From Pomacea canaliculata (Eukaryota; Mollusca; Gastropoda; Architaenioglossa; Ampullariidae): a stretch of DNA of 64,000 nucleotides. The stretch lies in the NCBI RefSeq assembly GCF_003073045.1, contig NC_037593.1:3463525-3527524 (forward strand). Reading direction: 5' to 3'. Made by a program: the position numbers and the translations under genes. Under the pieces are notes generated by a model that was not told the origin of the DNA, did not search any database, and was given only the letters and a program-made list of their open reading frames with translations. This document shows, piece after piece, positions 1 through 12,574 of the stretch. The first letter of the stretch is position 1. Each line of letters begins with the position of its first letter.

Positions 1-173
1 TGGCTCCCATGGAGAAATGAATCAAAGTCACAAAATACTTTAAAGCACAATGGAATCTTCTTTGGATTGTTGTGTTTCTTTCGAAAAATGTCTTACATTT
101 GCCTTGGTAAAACTTTTACAATTTTTTTCTAATGAAAACAATTGTAATTACAGCAATGTTATTAATTACTAAC

Positions 174-3100
174 CTTCATGAGACCTGAAACTTTTTCACT
201 GACTCGTTTGGCCTCTAACCCCATCTGCACAAACAGCTCTAGCAGCCGGCATAGAAGGTCAAGCTGTTCTGTTTCTCCAGAAATGTTGGCAGCAATGTTG
301 GCAAGGGCATTAATCACAGCCTGTGACACTTGTCTGTTGGTTAAAAAATTAATCTCTGCTATACTTTTGCATTAGTAAAGATATTTGCAAATGGCACCAA
401 CAGTCTGTACAAATGACACCCTGAGAAAAAATAATAATCACAGATTTTTGATAAATAATAAATAACATTACCATTACCATTATTCAACTACAGCAAAGTG
501 TATAGCTGAGTGGTTAGAGCACTGGTATCCAAACCAAAACACATGCCAGTTAAATACCCTTGTGGCTCAGTAAACTTCTTCCAGTCAACTCAGCTGTCAG
601 AAATGGGTGCCTGACTCTGTCTAAGCCAGTGGTTCTTAACCTTGTTTGAGGTACCGAACCCACAAGTTTCAATATGCACATTCACCGAACCCTTCTTATG
701 TGTCATCACGAATTGCGGGTGTGTCATTACCTCAGTGGCGGAGGCTCCACCGAACCCCTGAGACAGACTCACCGAACTCCTAGGGTTCGATCAAACCCCG
801 GTTAAGAACCACTGGTCTAAGCTTTGAAAACTTACTTAAGAGAAGTTTAAGAAATAACTCAGTGTGATCTCTGTTTATTTGTGGTTAGCGTCTCTTAACA
901 TAACAAAACATAACAATGCAGTAAACGAGTAAAGGGTCTGTTTCACACCCTCAAAAATGTACCTGGGGTGTGTGCAGCTCACGGCCTAAAAAAACCAATT
1001 ACCTGTAACCACGAATTTTTTCATCTGCTTCCGTAGGCTTATAAGGTGCACAACTCTCAACACTGATCTGAGCAAACATAGCCATCACTTCCTGATAGAT
1101 GCCAGACTGCAATGGCAAAGAATTACTTCACTAGTCATTTTGTACATCAATGAAAATATCCATCTGCTAGTGCTGTCATCAAAATATCTGACTACCTCAC
1201 TGTCACTATCCTAGCCAGAACCTCTACTTTTTACTTCTATAAATCAACATATAAGTTTTTTTCCTATAACTGACTTATTTTCACGAATAATTATATTATA
1301 TATATATGTAAAAATAATGTCAGCAATTCTTTCCACTTCTTGCTAAGCAAAACTCAAAACCCTCTACTCACACATCCAGCCATGACCATGCAACCTAGCT
1401 GGTCCACGATGAGCACATCAAGTGGGGAAGGTGGCGAACAGAAGCGCTGCTGAAATATCTGCAAAATGGACTCCACTGTCTTTGGCGTGTCCTTCAGGGA
1501 AACTGCCAGGTGGCTCAGTGTCAGAATGGTGTTTGTTGAGATCAGATTCGATTCCCTAGCAATCAAAATTTAACTTACTAAGATTCAAGTATAATCTTAA
1601 GATAAAGCTTTAAAAGACACACATACCCTTTTAACTGAATTCACACATGACAGCTGTGAATATGTCATACACAACAGCATGGCTGCTGTAAATCCTGCCT
1701 TCCTAAAACATGACAGCAGTAAAGTGAAGCTGCTTAATAACAGAAGACAAAAAACCTTATGCTTCTACTTCTGTTTACAAGATGACAGTTTCCAACTTGT
1801 AAGCTATCTATAACCATCTCCAAAATTTAGATAAAAATAGCAAATCATAAAAAGAACACCTATTACTCTGTCATCATACTTTCTTGAAACATGCTAAAAA
1901 CAAATCAGGACTACTATTAACTAAAAACACATTCAACTACCAAACTAAATAGGAATCAATAAGAAAAATCAGCACTGGAAAAAAGTTAATGATTAAAAGG
2001 ACAACAATTAAAACAACTTAACTATCATAAGTTTATATTATGTCATGTCACACTTAGTCAAAATAAGAAATTATTTAACAGCAGGTAAAAGTAACTGGAG
2101 AAGATCTTATTAAGAAAATCAAATGCCAGCAAAAATTGTACTAAATGACTTTAGCCAAAAACTTTCCAAAAAAATTTAAGTGTCAACAAAGAGAAATTTA
2201 AAGTACTGTACTATGGTTAATATCCGACTTGAGCAAGAAAATAGTATGCCACTAGTAAACTAGCAATAATGAAAAAAAAACAAAGACAGGCATACCTATA
2301 TCTGGATATAATTATAATCAGTTTATTAACTTCACCTGGATGTGTTAGGGCAGGTGGGGGAAAGCAAAAGCTGACATGATTCTTCGTGTATGACAGACAG
2401 GATAATCTTAAATACGGGGAGGGGAAACATGCTATGTTTCAGATGTGCAATCAAATTTAACATGACATGTATAAAATAATGGAACGCAGGGGATAGAGCA
2501 GTTGAATCCTGATAGTGTGAGGAATGTGCAAATATGGGTATATATGTATACACAGGTATGCACACACTTTTACACACACATATACCCAGGCATGTATGCA
2601 CATGTGTATACATATGTTTGTTGCATATCTGTTTCTGTCTGCATGTGTCACTTGCTTACTTCCAGACCAAACAAGAGATGCAGAAAAAACAGTGGAAGAA
2701 GCTAAGAAAAGAAGCAAGAAGAAAAGACCCTAAAGCACAAAAGAGAAAAACAAATGATCGTGACATATTTCTTAATGACTGTCAAATACTTGTTCAGAAT
2801 TCATGCATTTTTAAAGACAATCATACTTGTCAACAAATTCACTCATTTGTTAACAGTCATAAAGTTGTTGATGACAGTCAAATACTTGCTGAGGATTGTC
2901 ATGCACTTTTAATGCAATCATGTACTTGTCAATGATAGTCACACTTTTATTATAGTCATAAGTGTGTTAGCAATAGCCAAATATTTGTTAAATGTTAATA
3001 AATTCTATAAGCTTAGTAGTGATCTGCTTCTCAGCACTCAATCTTATTTGTGATGGCAACAAGCTAAATCAACCTAAACCTGTCTCCACTTTTATGCTCA

Positions 3101-6100
3101 TGTATAATTCTATCAACACAGGAGACTGACTAGTTGTAACACCGTTGAATAAGATGTTCAATTTCTGTCTTGGATAGATATATAAGCACAATCTCATTCC
3201 CATGAAAGACTACCCCAAGATAACCCTCCACAGAAAAGCATGTCTTCATAGTTGAACACCCTCACACCACAGCAAATACAAGCCAAAGCACTGCTTCCCT
3301 CAAAACCACAAAGCAGTAGCTACTGTAATGTTAAGCATAGAAGAGAAATAAAAAAATCTTGTTAAGACATGTAGCTGAGATAATGAAAGGTTGGGCAGCT
3401 TTGCCTTTCAACATCTGCAGGCTCAAAATTGGTGCTGTTGGGCTGCAGAAATTTCATAATATTTCTTAGCTGCTTCCATCTCACATCTGCAGATTTTGTT
3501 TGCTTTGCTCTGATGCAGGAAAAAAAAAAAAAGAAAGCAATGCACATAACAAAGAGAAAATGACAATGAAAATCAAGTGGGTACAAAATTAACACAAGTA
3601 CAGGCAAGAAGCTGCTTCTCATGCAGTAAATAAAAGACATGCCAGCAAAGTTCCCTTTTGTATCATGTCATCAAAAGAATTAGTGTGGGGAATAGGGGTT
3701 TATTAAAAAAAAAAAAAAGTGATCTAACACCAAATGAACAACTTTGATAGTCTTTATACATTAAAAAACTGAAAAGCTGTATCAGCAAGAAAAAGGTTTC
3801 GGTGCTTATGAGCATAACAAATGTAAAAAAAAGAATACAAGGCAGAATGAAAAAGCAGATTATCTTGCTGTCTGTTATATATGGTACTTATATCAGTGCA
3901 GTGGCTATAGCTCTAACCTTTAGGAAATTGAAAAACAGCATCCTCAGTTACCCTTGGCTTGATCTAACAGCAATAAAGTTTAACAAATAATCTATAAAGA
4001 ACTGCCCCCTTCATCATGAATATTTATATTTCACTGTGACACCAATACTACAAAAAAAAAAAGTTAAGCCCTGAAGTTACCCTTCAATTATTTTTAGACA
4101 TTTTGGCACAAGTTGTAGACATTTCTATCATCAGCTTGGACTGGGATGACTTAAGCTATCAGCATCATATGACAAAATGGACTCACACTGAATACACTGG
4201 GCACCTGTAGTTTGTGTTTACCTGGATTACATGTTCTCATGTGATTTGTTCACCTATTAATAAACTGTCCTTTCTAATAGTCTGTGTTTCTCAACACAGA
4301 AAATGAAGAAAAGAACTATTATAATCTGAAACAAGGATAATACATCTACTTAAATAAGCAACAAAGACTTTTTAATGAAAACTGCACCTCATCCTTTTCT
4401 TAAGGCTACACAAACTGCCCTTGCAGATTGTCATGAATAACTCATAATGAACATGCATACAGTCACAAAAGTTCCCTTTAGCTTGTATCCCATGCTCTCC
4501 CCAATCAGGATACAGTTTAACACCACAAAACCATGCATAATATACATATTGCATATTTTATGTGTCTACATTGTGAAAGCCTCAGCCAATGAGACATGTG
4601 GGACCATAATGTTAATTTGGTGTATCTGTACACAAATGCGACATCAATCTCTGTCTGCATGGTAATTACTGTAGACTTATTTAAGAATCTTGCAATAGCA
4701 TCTGGCCTTATGCACACCACTATAGCCCTTTAAAAGATCCTACAAGAGTTTTCTGAAGTTACCTGTAATAAAAAGTGTTTCCTTTCTATACTGTTCTGAA
4801 AAGGACCGCGTTTTAACAAATTTGCTTTTAAACAATTGTATTTGATGAAGATTTGCTGTAAGATAGCTGCATTTAGGAAGAAATTTCTTATTAACCCCAT
4901 TTGGAGATAAAATGCAGTCTAAGTACAGTAAACTAACTTGTACATATTGTACATATGTACTTGTACCATCTTAGTGACAAGCAGCATAATAAAACATAAC
5001 TTGCAATCAACTCTGAACATAAAACGAAACTTGTAAATCCAATTAGTTTGCAGTGCATTATGGCATACATCATACATTTGGAAGAATATTTGTAATGAAG
5101 ACAAGGTGGGTGGTGGGTGTCTGAAACAAGAAAGGGAGCTCACAACAATGACATTCTTATTGGTGACAAGCCCCTGGTCATGCAGTAAGGAAGAATAAGA
5201 CAACAGAGAAGTACACATGGACATAAGCAGTCTTCCATAACAAAAGAAAATCATGCAAACTATTAAATACACAATCAGTTACAAACATTATTACACAATG
5301 GGTGCCTTCTCTGTACATTCATATTCAGACAACAACCAGTGCTGTAAATACAGATATGATGGATAGCAGTTAAAGCAAAACAATCCATGCACCATAGCAT
5401 GTTGGACAGCTACTGGCCAACTAAATCTTGAAGCTGTTGCCTTAAAGTCCAAGAAGAAAATACTAAAAAAAGTTTTAAAAAATCAGAGCTTAAGCTGTTA
5501 TTCAGAAGTGTAGAAACATTGGTGAGTTTTGATAAATATTTCCATATACTGCCAGTCAATGAAATTCAGCCAAAGACAGAAAGATTTATCGTCAATACGT
5601 TGATGAAACAAATCATAGCTATGCGGCCAAACTGAAGCTCTGTTCTGTTCTCCTAAATGTCCTAAAATCAGGCAAACAAAACATAATTTGTGATAGAGAA
5701 ACAGAGGAATGTTGAAAGCCTTTTCAGCAGGAAAATGTTCTGCTACAGCTTTCCATCATTGGACCTAAAACTTTTATGAGAAAATACCTGACCAGCTGTC
5801 TAACGAGCAGAACAGTGAACAGCCAACTGCTTAAAGGACTGGCACTTGAACCAAGATGCCTACCGGTTCAATACTGGTATAGTACAGCAAACTTTTCCCA
5901 TTTGACTCAGTCATCAGGAATGGGTACCTGACTCTAAAGCAGTTTGGGGGGAAGTAAGGCAGCAAGGGAGAGGAGATGAGCGCTGCCCTCACATAAAGCT
6001 ACCCTAGAGAAAAGTGAGGTCTCCAACACTTCACTCCTCAACGACCTAGAAAACATTTACAACAAATGCGCTTTACCTACTGAACAGAAAATTTGCTACA

Positions 6101-9100
6101 TAGTCTACCAAACTGAGGATGAAAATGAAGAGAAGAAGGATGTCTTTTACGTAAAGTAAAGAAGTAAAAAGAAATAAAAGAGACAAAGAAGATCGGGTCT
6201 GATTTTTCACACATACTTTCACATACCGATCACTCATTTCTGCACGATACAAGCGATTGGAGATTGATGCAAGAAAAGCTTGAACACAGTCTGCATCCAC
6301 GTTCAAGCCTGCTTTCAATGCTCTGAAAAAAGATAACAGCCATCACACAATCTGGAATCTTCTAAAATATGTATCTATAAACAACAAGTCACTGTCTATT
6401 TACTCCCTTATACATCCATAAACCTCTTCTAAAAGAAACAGAAATAAAATCTTACTGCTTTCATCAAAATATGCACATTTTATCACTAACATACTGCGAT
6501 GTATTTTTAATATTATACATACAGAATCAAATGCACATGCACATGCATGCACACACACACACACAGAGACATATACACATGATCAACCAAACACACCTGC
6601 ATATGTTGTGAATGGCATTATCACGAAGATTTTCCAGTGTAGTCAGCAGTTTGTCTTTGGGCTTTCTGGCTCGCTTTGATCCCTGTTTATCTTCATCGGT
6701 GACAGTGATGCGTATGTTGGTTGGACTTGCTGAGTTCGTGGAGAGTGAGTACTTGTTCAGTTTGCTCAAGATTGGTGATGGGGTGACAAGAAAGTCTCTC
6801 AAAGAAGCCACCATGGTTGAAGCTAGGTGGGGAAACTTAACCGCCAGCTTCCCTATTGCCTGGAATTTAAAAAAACATTCCATCATATCTCTAATTAGGC
6901 CACCATTTAGCAGATGTACACATGCAGTATTGCAACAGAAATTACATGTATCATACGTCACAACAAATTTAAATGGCAATAGGCTTGTATAACCTGATAT
7001 ACGCAGTAGCAATGCAAGTGGGTGCTTGTTCCTTGACACCGACTTAGGTTATATTTACCATATAACCTGCACCAGACCAGCAAACCAGATTCCCTATCCA
7101 GAGAAAAATTACATCTGCTGAAGATGAAGCTCAAACCTTCTACTTTAAGGACTTTAAGATGCACCAGACAGGAAACACAATCATCACATTACCTCCAGGG
7201 CAACAAGTGTGAGCGGGGCATGCCTTAGAAGTAGTCTCTTCTCTGTGTTCATGCTGATCTTCTCTGACAGCTTCAGACACAAGTTCTCAGCATCTGGTTT
7301 AAATAAACAAATTAGGTCTCACCTCCTGGTTTATGTAAACAATTCAGTTCACATCATCTGGTTTATATAATCCATTCACATTTGCAGTCAAAATAACCAG
7401 TCAGATATTCAGACAAACATGTAAAATGACAAGAAAAGAGAAAGAAACGCCTCAAAGTAAATCAAACCTGCTTCATCTCGAATAGCCCAAAAAAGAAGAT
7501 CAACACATGCTGCAACACTGTGCACATTTAGAGAATATGGATTGAATTCAAGGAGTTGATCAAGGTAACTGTGATGTCGTTTATCTAGTTCAGCTTGGCC
7601 AGCACGGTACAGTTCCGTCACAAACTCAAACACTTCACGCATAAACAATGCTGGCAGATCTGAAAGGAAAATTTGTTTGCTCTCATAGATCTGTCTTTCA
7701 TTCCATAAAGGGATGGAAATCTTTTTAAGCTGATAAAAAAAAATGCATACAAAAACTCACTTATCAGGGCCAACACCAACATTCATAACAAGCAAATATT
7801 TTTTCATGCAAATAAACCACAAATAAAAAGTGGTTGACACAAACAGAAAAGTTATTGTGTTTATAATTAAGACATTTTGAGTGCAGTTCATAAAAACTAT
7901 ATTTACTTTTGAAAAATGTATTTTTTAAGATTGTTACAACTGTTTGTGTTTAGCTTATATGCAAGAGACAACTTTATAGACAATTACCTTTGTTCTTTGG
8001 GCTCCTCTTTATCACATGCAAGATATCACACACAACATATTTGAAGAACATTGTGTTTGTTTTTTATTTCTACTTATCATATATAAGAGACCACACTTAG
8101 CATATTTGTATTTCTGTTGATCATATGCTAGTTATTACATACCTTTTTCCTGCTCAAGCACATCTCTCAGCAAGGTGACCACAACGACAGTGATGGTTTC
8201 GCTGTATGACTTGTAAGGGAAACGTACCAAGTTTCCATTCTGCAACCAAAAAACAATATACTCCAAAAATGTGTGCAAATATAGCATTTCTTCAAACAAA
8301 CACTTTACATTTTCTTTCCCTAGAAGCTTCTAGGTTTAGTGTTAGAAAGGGTAAAAGTCAGATAACTCGTCTTCCAGCAAAGAGAAAGGGAAACTGCTGA
8401 AATATAGCTATATTTATATAATTTTTTTAACCTGCATGTGTAATGGAATAAAGTAAATAATATTTTTAAAGGACGAAAATAAAAAGCTAAAAAAATACAA
8501 CACAGTTTTAATCATTTAATACTAAATTTTAAAGTTCCAATTTATTTAAATATGTATAATCAGAAACAATATTACGAGGACCTTTCTGTAACAGAATGTT
8601 CACACTTGTACCTCATTAAATATCTCCAAATCACACCAAAAAATGTGAACCTGCAAGCCTTACACTTTTATGGATATATTCTACAACCATGGCATCCAGG
8701 TTTTTCAACATGTCCTTATTCAAAAGCCTCTTAGCCTGCAACAGAATTTTAAAAGTACAAAGCAGATAATATCATCAATATTTTTTGTAAAAGATACTGC
8801 ACTGTTGCATATTTCATAATGTCACCTTTTCCCATGGTTAAAAACCTGTAAGTCTACAAAAAAAGACAAGAATAAAAGCAATTAAGATTAAACAGAATGA
8901 TGTCCTCAAACATTAGATAAGAACAAGGAACAAAGAACAAAATGATAAACTTCAGCCAAACATATGAAATAATAAGCGAAAGCTTTGGAGCAAGTAGAAT
9001 ACAAGACTCACAACAGCAACAAGTGTCTGAAGATGACTGCTGGAAAACTTAAGGTGGTCTTGCTCTGGAATGATTTCAAAGCCCCATGGTTTTGTTCTTG

Positions 9101-12100
9101 TGAAACTTGATCCAACCTTTGACAAGAAATGTTTCACATATTCAACAACTCAGTTTATCCATAAAAGAGAAAAAAAGGTAAGTAGTACAACCTCTCTCTT
9201 TATGGTTCACATCATCCTTTACTGTCACATTCAAAGTGTATAATGTACGTGCTTGTATTTCAACATGCACTTTCTCATTTTTTTAATGTTTCTAGCACTA
9301 TACTTTAAAACTAACATTAAATTCTGAAAGACTATTTTCATGAAATACTAAATGGCAGACCATGCACTCACTTTGTTGAAGTACACTTCCACAGGATCGC
9401 TATCCCCAGTGACACCATTATCCCTCCCTGGTCCAACATCTAAAGGAGATGGGGATCGTTCCCGAGATGGTAATTCTGGAGCATCAAGGCGGGTGGGTTG
9501 TGGACTAGTGGGGCTTGGTAGATCAGAACTAAGAACTAGGGAAGACATAGTACGAGGTAAAATTGGACGAAATGTGTTGAAGGAGCGACGCTGCTTTGCA
9601 GCCTGGTCTTGAGGCTGTTCAGCAACTTCTTTACGAAGATCTAGATGTACTGAGAGGAGATATGATATAAGTGGCATCTCATCATCACTGGATCGACCAA
9701 TTGCACGGACCATTCCAATAAGGACAGGAACAATGGAAGAGCATATTGTTCCTGGCAAAACAAATTAATATACTTAAAACAATTTCAGCAACATGGTCAA
9801 TGTAAACAACAATTCATATAAAACAAAACAGATGTAAAATGTGTATAATCAATGAAGATATGAAAGTTGCATACAAAATAATTGTAAACTGAACATTATC
9901 CAATTTTAAAAATCTACTTCACTGGTTTTATAGCATTTCAAAAAAGCATATCTTTATAATTTTTATAAGCCATCCCACTACCCACACACACTCACACTTG
10001 ATTATTTTAACAAATCAGGACAGTTTGTTAAAGCAATCTAAAATGATATTTTCCATGTGCACTAACCTTCAGGAATGTCATATGTCCCTTCTAAAAGCTT
10101 TGTCAAAACCTCCATAACATCCATCTGGGCTGAGATGATCTATGAAAGCAGAAAGATAAAACAAATGAAGGGATCAAAGTAGGTAATGTTCAAAAAATAA
10201 ACTTTACCGTTTTTGTACCTACAACCTATGATCAAAAACTGAAACAGAGATCAATATCTGCAAGTATGAGAATGCATGCGCACACACAGACAAATACATT
10301 CAATCTCTCTTTTTCTCACCAACATGCCCATAATTCAGAAACACTTTTAAGTAATAAGATGAACAGCCTGTTCATATCTACATCCTGATGTTCAACATTA
10401 AATAGAGAGCAATCAAGTATTTCAAATCTTTGAACTTAAAAAAATCATCTGGCTATGTCTCTGACAGTACCTTCTCCCTTGACTCTTCATCTCTAAAAGC
10501 AACATCACTGAGTATGGTGTTAAGGCAGAAGCTGAAGCATTCCGCCATTGGCAGTCCTAAAATAGATAACCGCAGACAATTTTTTTTTTCAAATCAGAAA
10601 TACATAATTTATTGAATACCTGAATAATGAAACACCATTTTACATGATCATATCAATTCATGGTTGCAACATCTATATTATATTAATATATATATATTAT
10701 TTACATCTAAGCTACATTAGTATGAGGAATGACTGCACATTAGTGCATGCGTATACAAAATCCTCACATTATAAAGTGATCCTGCTTGCAGCTCTCAAAT
10801 ACTCACATAAAAACAAAAAGGAAAAAAAAAACATTTAAATAGAATGATTTATGATTAACACTTAAGTCATTTTAAAACCAAGAAGACTCACTGAATCTGG
10901 TAAGTCCTTTTGGCGCTTCTATCCACTTTGCTTTTGACAGACCTTCCAATACTGTAAGCAAGTACTGAAGAATCTTGTCTTTGTGCTAAAAAGTACCAGA
11001 AACTTGTAAAATCTACAATGTTTTAAATGGCCATTTAAGAAACCAAGAGGGTGCTGGAAGAGGGTATGCAACAGGGCATCATCTTGGTTGTGAAACCCAG
11101 TATAATAATGTTGAGTACAGTTATAAGTTACATCGAGTATAATAAAGTTAAAATGAAATTTGAGAAACTTGTAAATGGTCTGAAAATTACATCTGTATAA
11201 TTTAATGCCTGCATTTATTGAAAAACTACAAAATACCTCTAAACAGCTATGCATTATTTATTTCTCAACAATATAGATTCTTAGCACATGTAAACATAGA
11301 AGTAACCCAACAAAAGATTAAAGAACAATTACAGAAATAAAGTATTGACAGTCCACTTTAGAAATGTTAAACAAATCTCAACATGCTTATCATATTAAGA
11401 ATACAGCATAGGGCTCTGTTACCCAAAGCATGATACATTTGCAAGTTCTTTCTTTTTCTCTCTCTCGCTCACACACACACTGCACATAAGTATACACAAA
11501 TATAAACATGTATAGGCACACACACCACCTCACACAAACTGACAAACATAATGAAAAATACTTGTTCATATTTGTAACTAACACATACATAATATATAAT
11601 ATTTACCAACAAAGGTATGCATTTGTCTCGAAGTTTGGTATCTGCAGTTCTTACCTGTAAGCCGGATTCCAAGAAATAAACACCTAGAGCAACCACTGCA
11701 TTTTGACCACGAATGTCAAATTGGAACACCCCTTTGCCCACATTTGAAGGGCACATAGCCATAAGGCGGCTAACCTGTCATTAAAAAAACTTTGAGAAAT
11801 GATTTTATTCGATACCATTTTTAATTTAGCAAAATCATGGTTGTATATTTGGATACTGTCCTTACTTTATTAAATTTAACTATTGCTCTCAGCGAGACAG
11901 ATGCAATACAGCAGTTACATGAAATTTGAGGTGAATGTCTCTGATTTGATAAGTACAAGTGCGTGTGTAGCTATGCGCGTGTTTGTATTTAAGAATGTGA
12001 GTGTACGCACTAGGGTACAATCTATATAATTTCTAGCTTAACTTACTACTACCCACGGAAGAATTTCGCTAGCTAATCAATTTCACTGAAATTTTCAGGG

Positions 12101-12436
12101 TGTGTTTAAATTTGCTTTCAGTAAATCGCAAGAAGTAAAACAGTGCTTCAAATAAAACAGGAAAAAATAACTAGGGCTGACACTTGCAGATGACGTTATG
12201 TGGAAAATATATCGATTTCATGATTTGTTTGTGGGTTGGGTTATCTTCCATTATCTTCAAAGGTTCTAGGAGGGGCCAAAACAAAATGCAGTAAATAACT
12301 TAAAATGTGATTTCTTAAAAGAAATTAAAGGCAAGGAATGACCAACTTTATCCCATGGCGTTGATTTTATCGCCCCTAGAGACCGTGCGAGCTGGAGAAG
12401 ACTTCGAAGGTGGAAATTTCTCTCATCTGACGCCAT
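174..12436 (-). CDS. PI4KA: Phosphatidylinositol 4-kinase alpha, N-terminal third (partial)
   Basis: PI4KA makes PI4P, mainly at the plasma membrane, in a complex with TTC7 and FAM126. Sixteen coding exons are read in phase: 12347-12436, 11655-11774, 10892-10985, 10471-10556, 10067-10139, 9372-9751, 9012-9116, 8664-8735, 8143-8239, 7468-7659, 7193-7293, 6597-6859, 6227-6322, 1372-1555, 1003-1106, 174-333. They give about 739 residues; the human protein has about 2,100, and the C-terminal kinase domain lies off the left edge. Diagnostic stretches close to human PI4KA are [41 protein letters not shown] and [12 protein letters not shown]. The start MASDERNF is followed by [11 protein letters not shown], matching the human N-terminus. 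The segment is an alpha-solenoid scaffold with no catalytic motif. The intron 1556-6226 is unusually long. Family assignment is very secure; individual borders are predictions. Confidence 0.95.
490..626 (+). repeat. tRNA-derived SINE copy, interrupted by a hAT MITE
   Basis: A Pol III box A-like string (tagctgagtggttagagca) lies near 503, and a decayed box B near 549 is followed by a body ending in gggtgcctgactctg. The body matches the copy near 5.9 kb, which has the same order: box B, a (t/c)cagtca-type stretch, then aatgggtacctgactct. The 3' part is cut by the MITE that begins at 627, so the remainder continues past 822. It lies in a PI4KA intron. The SINE class is clear from the tRNA-like head; I cannot name the family. 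Confidence 0.6.
627..814. mobile_element. hAT-type MITE with perfect 8-bp target duplication
   Basis: A 188-bp element has terminal inverted repeats CAGTGGTTCTTAACC and GGTTAAGAACCACTG. The 8-bp direct repeat gtctaagc occurs at 619-626 and again at 815-822. The terminus and the 8-bp duplication are those of hAT transposons. There is no coding capacity, so it is a non-autonomous derivative. It sits inside the SINE that starts near 490 and is therefore younger than that SINE copy. The perfect target duplication suggests a fairly recent insertion. Confidence 0.88.
2535..2960. repeat. TG/CA-rich microsatellite followed by degenerate short tandem repeats
   Basis: Positions 2535-2612 are an interrupted run of tatgtatacaca and cacacatatac words. 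From about 2760 to 2960 the sequence repeats variants of gtcaaatacttgt and gtcatacttgtcaa at irregular spacing of roughly 20-40 bases. The open frame across it is repeat-driven and I do not call it a gene. It lies in the 4.7-kb PI4KA intron, in which I see no host exon. Confidence 0.45.
5814..6060 (+). repeat. tRNA-derived SINE copy, fuller than the first
   Basis: The copy has a degenerate tRNA-like head and box B ggttcaatactgg near 5864. The body contains tcatcaggaatgggtacctg and then a G/A-rich section with agggagaggagatgagcgct. The tRNA-unrelated part continues to about 6060. It shares its body with the copy at 490-626, so the two define one family. It lies in the intron between PI4KA exons 1372-1555 and 6227-6322. 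Ends are approximate. Confidence 0.6.
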
Positions 12437-12478
12437 GTTCGTCTGCTGACGCCAGGAGAGTTAGCTCCCTTTCAATGC

Positions 12479-12574
12479 AGACGTTTGTTATGACGGCGAT
12501 CTGTTGATGTCGTGCCACCGCCTGGTAGACGTTTGTGGTGATGGTGATCTACTGATGTAGTGCAGTGGTACAAC
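12479..12574. repeat. Two-copy 48-bp tandem duplication just upstream of PI4KA
   Basis: The word agacgtttgt begins at 12479 and again at 12527, each followed by related text (gatctgttgatgtcgtgc versus gatctactgatgtagtgc). The duplication starts 43 bases upstream of the PI4KA start codon, so it lies in the likely 5' UTR or core promoter. No TATA box is evident there. Confidence 0.55.

Noticed and set aside
2534-2935. A 133-codon plus-strand frame in the PI4KA intron
   Set aside because: It runs through a microsatellite and degenerate repeats, has no recognisable domain, and lies antisense within an intron.
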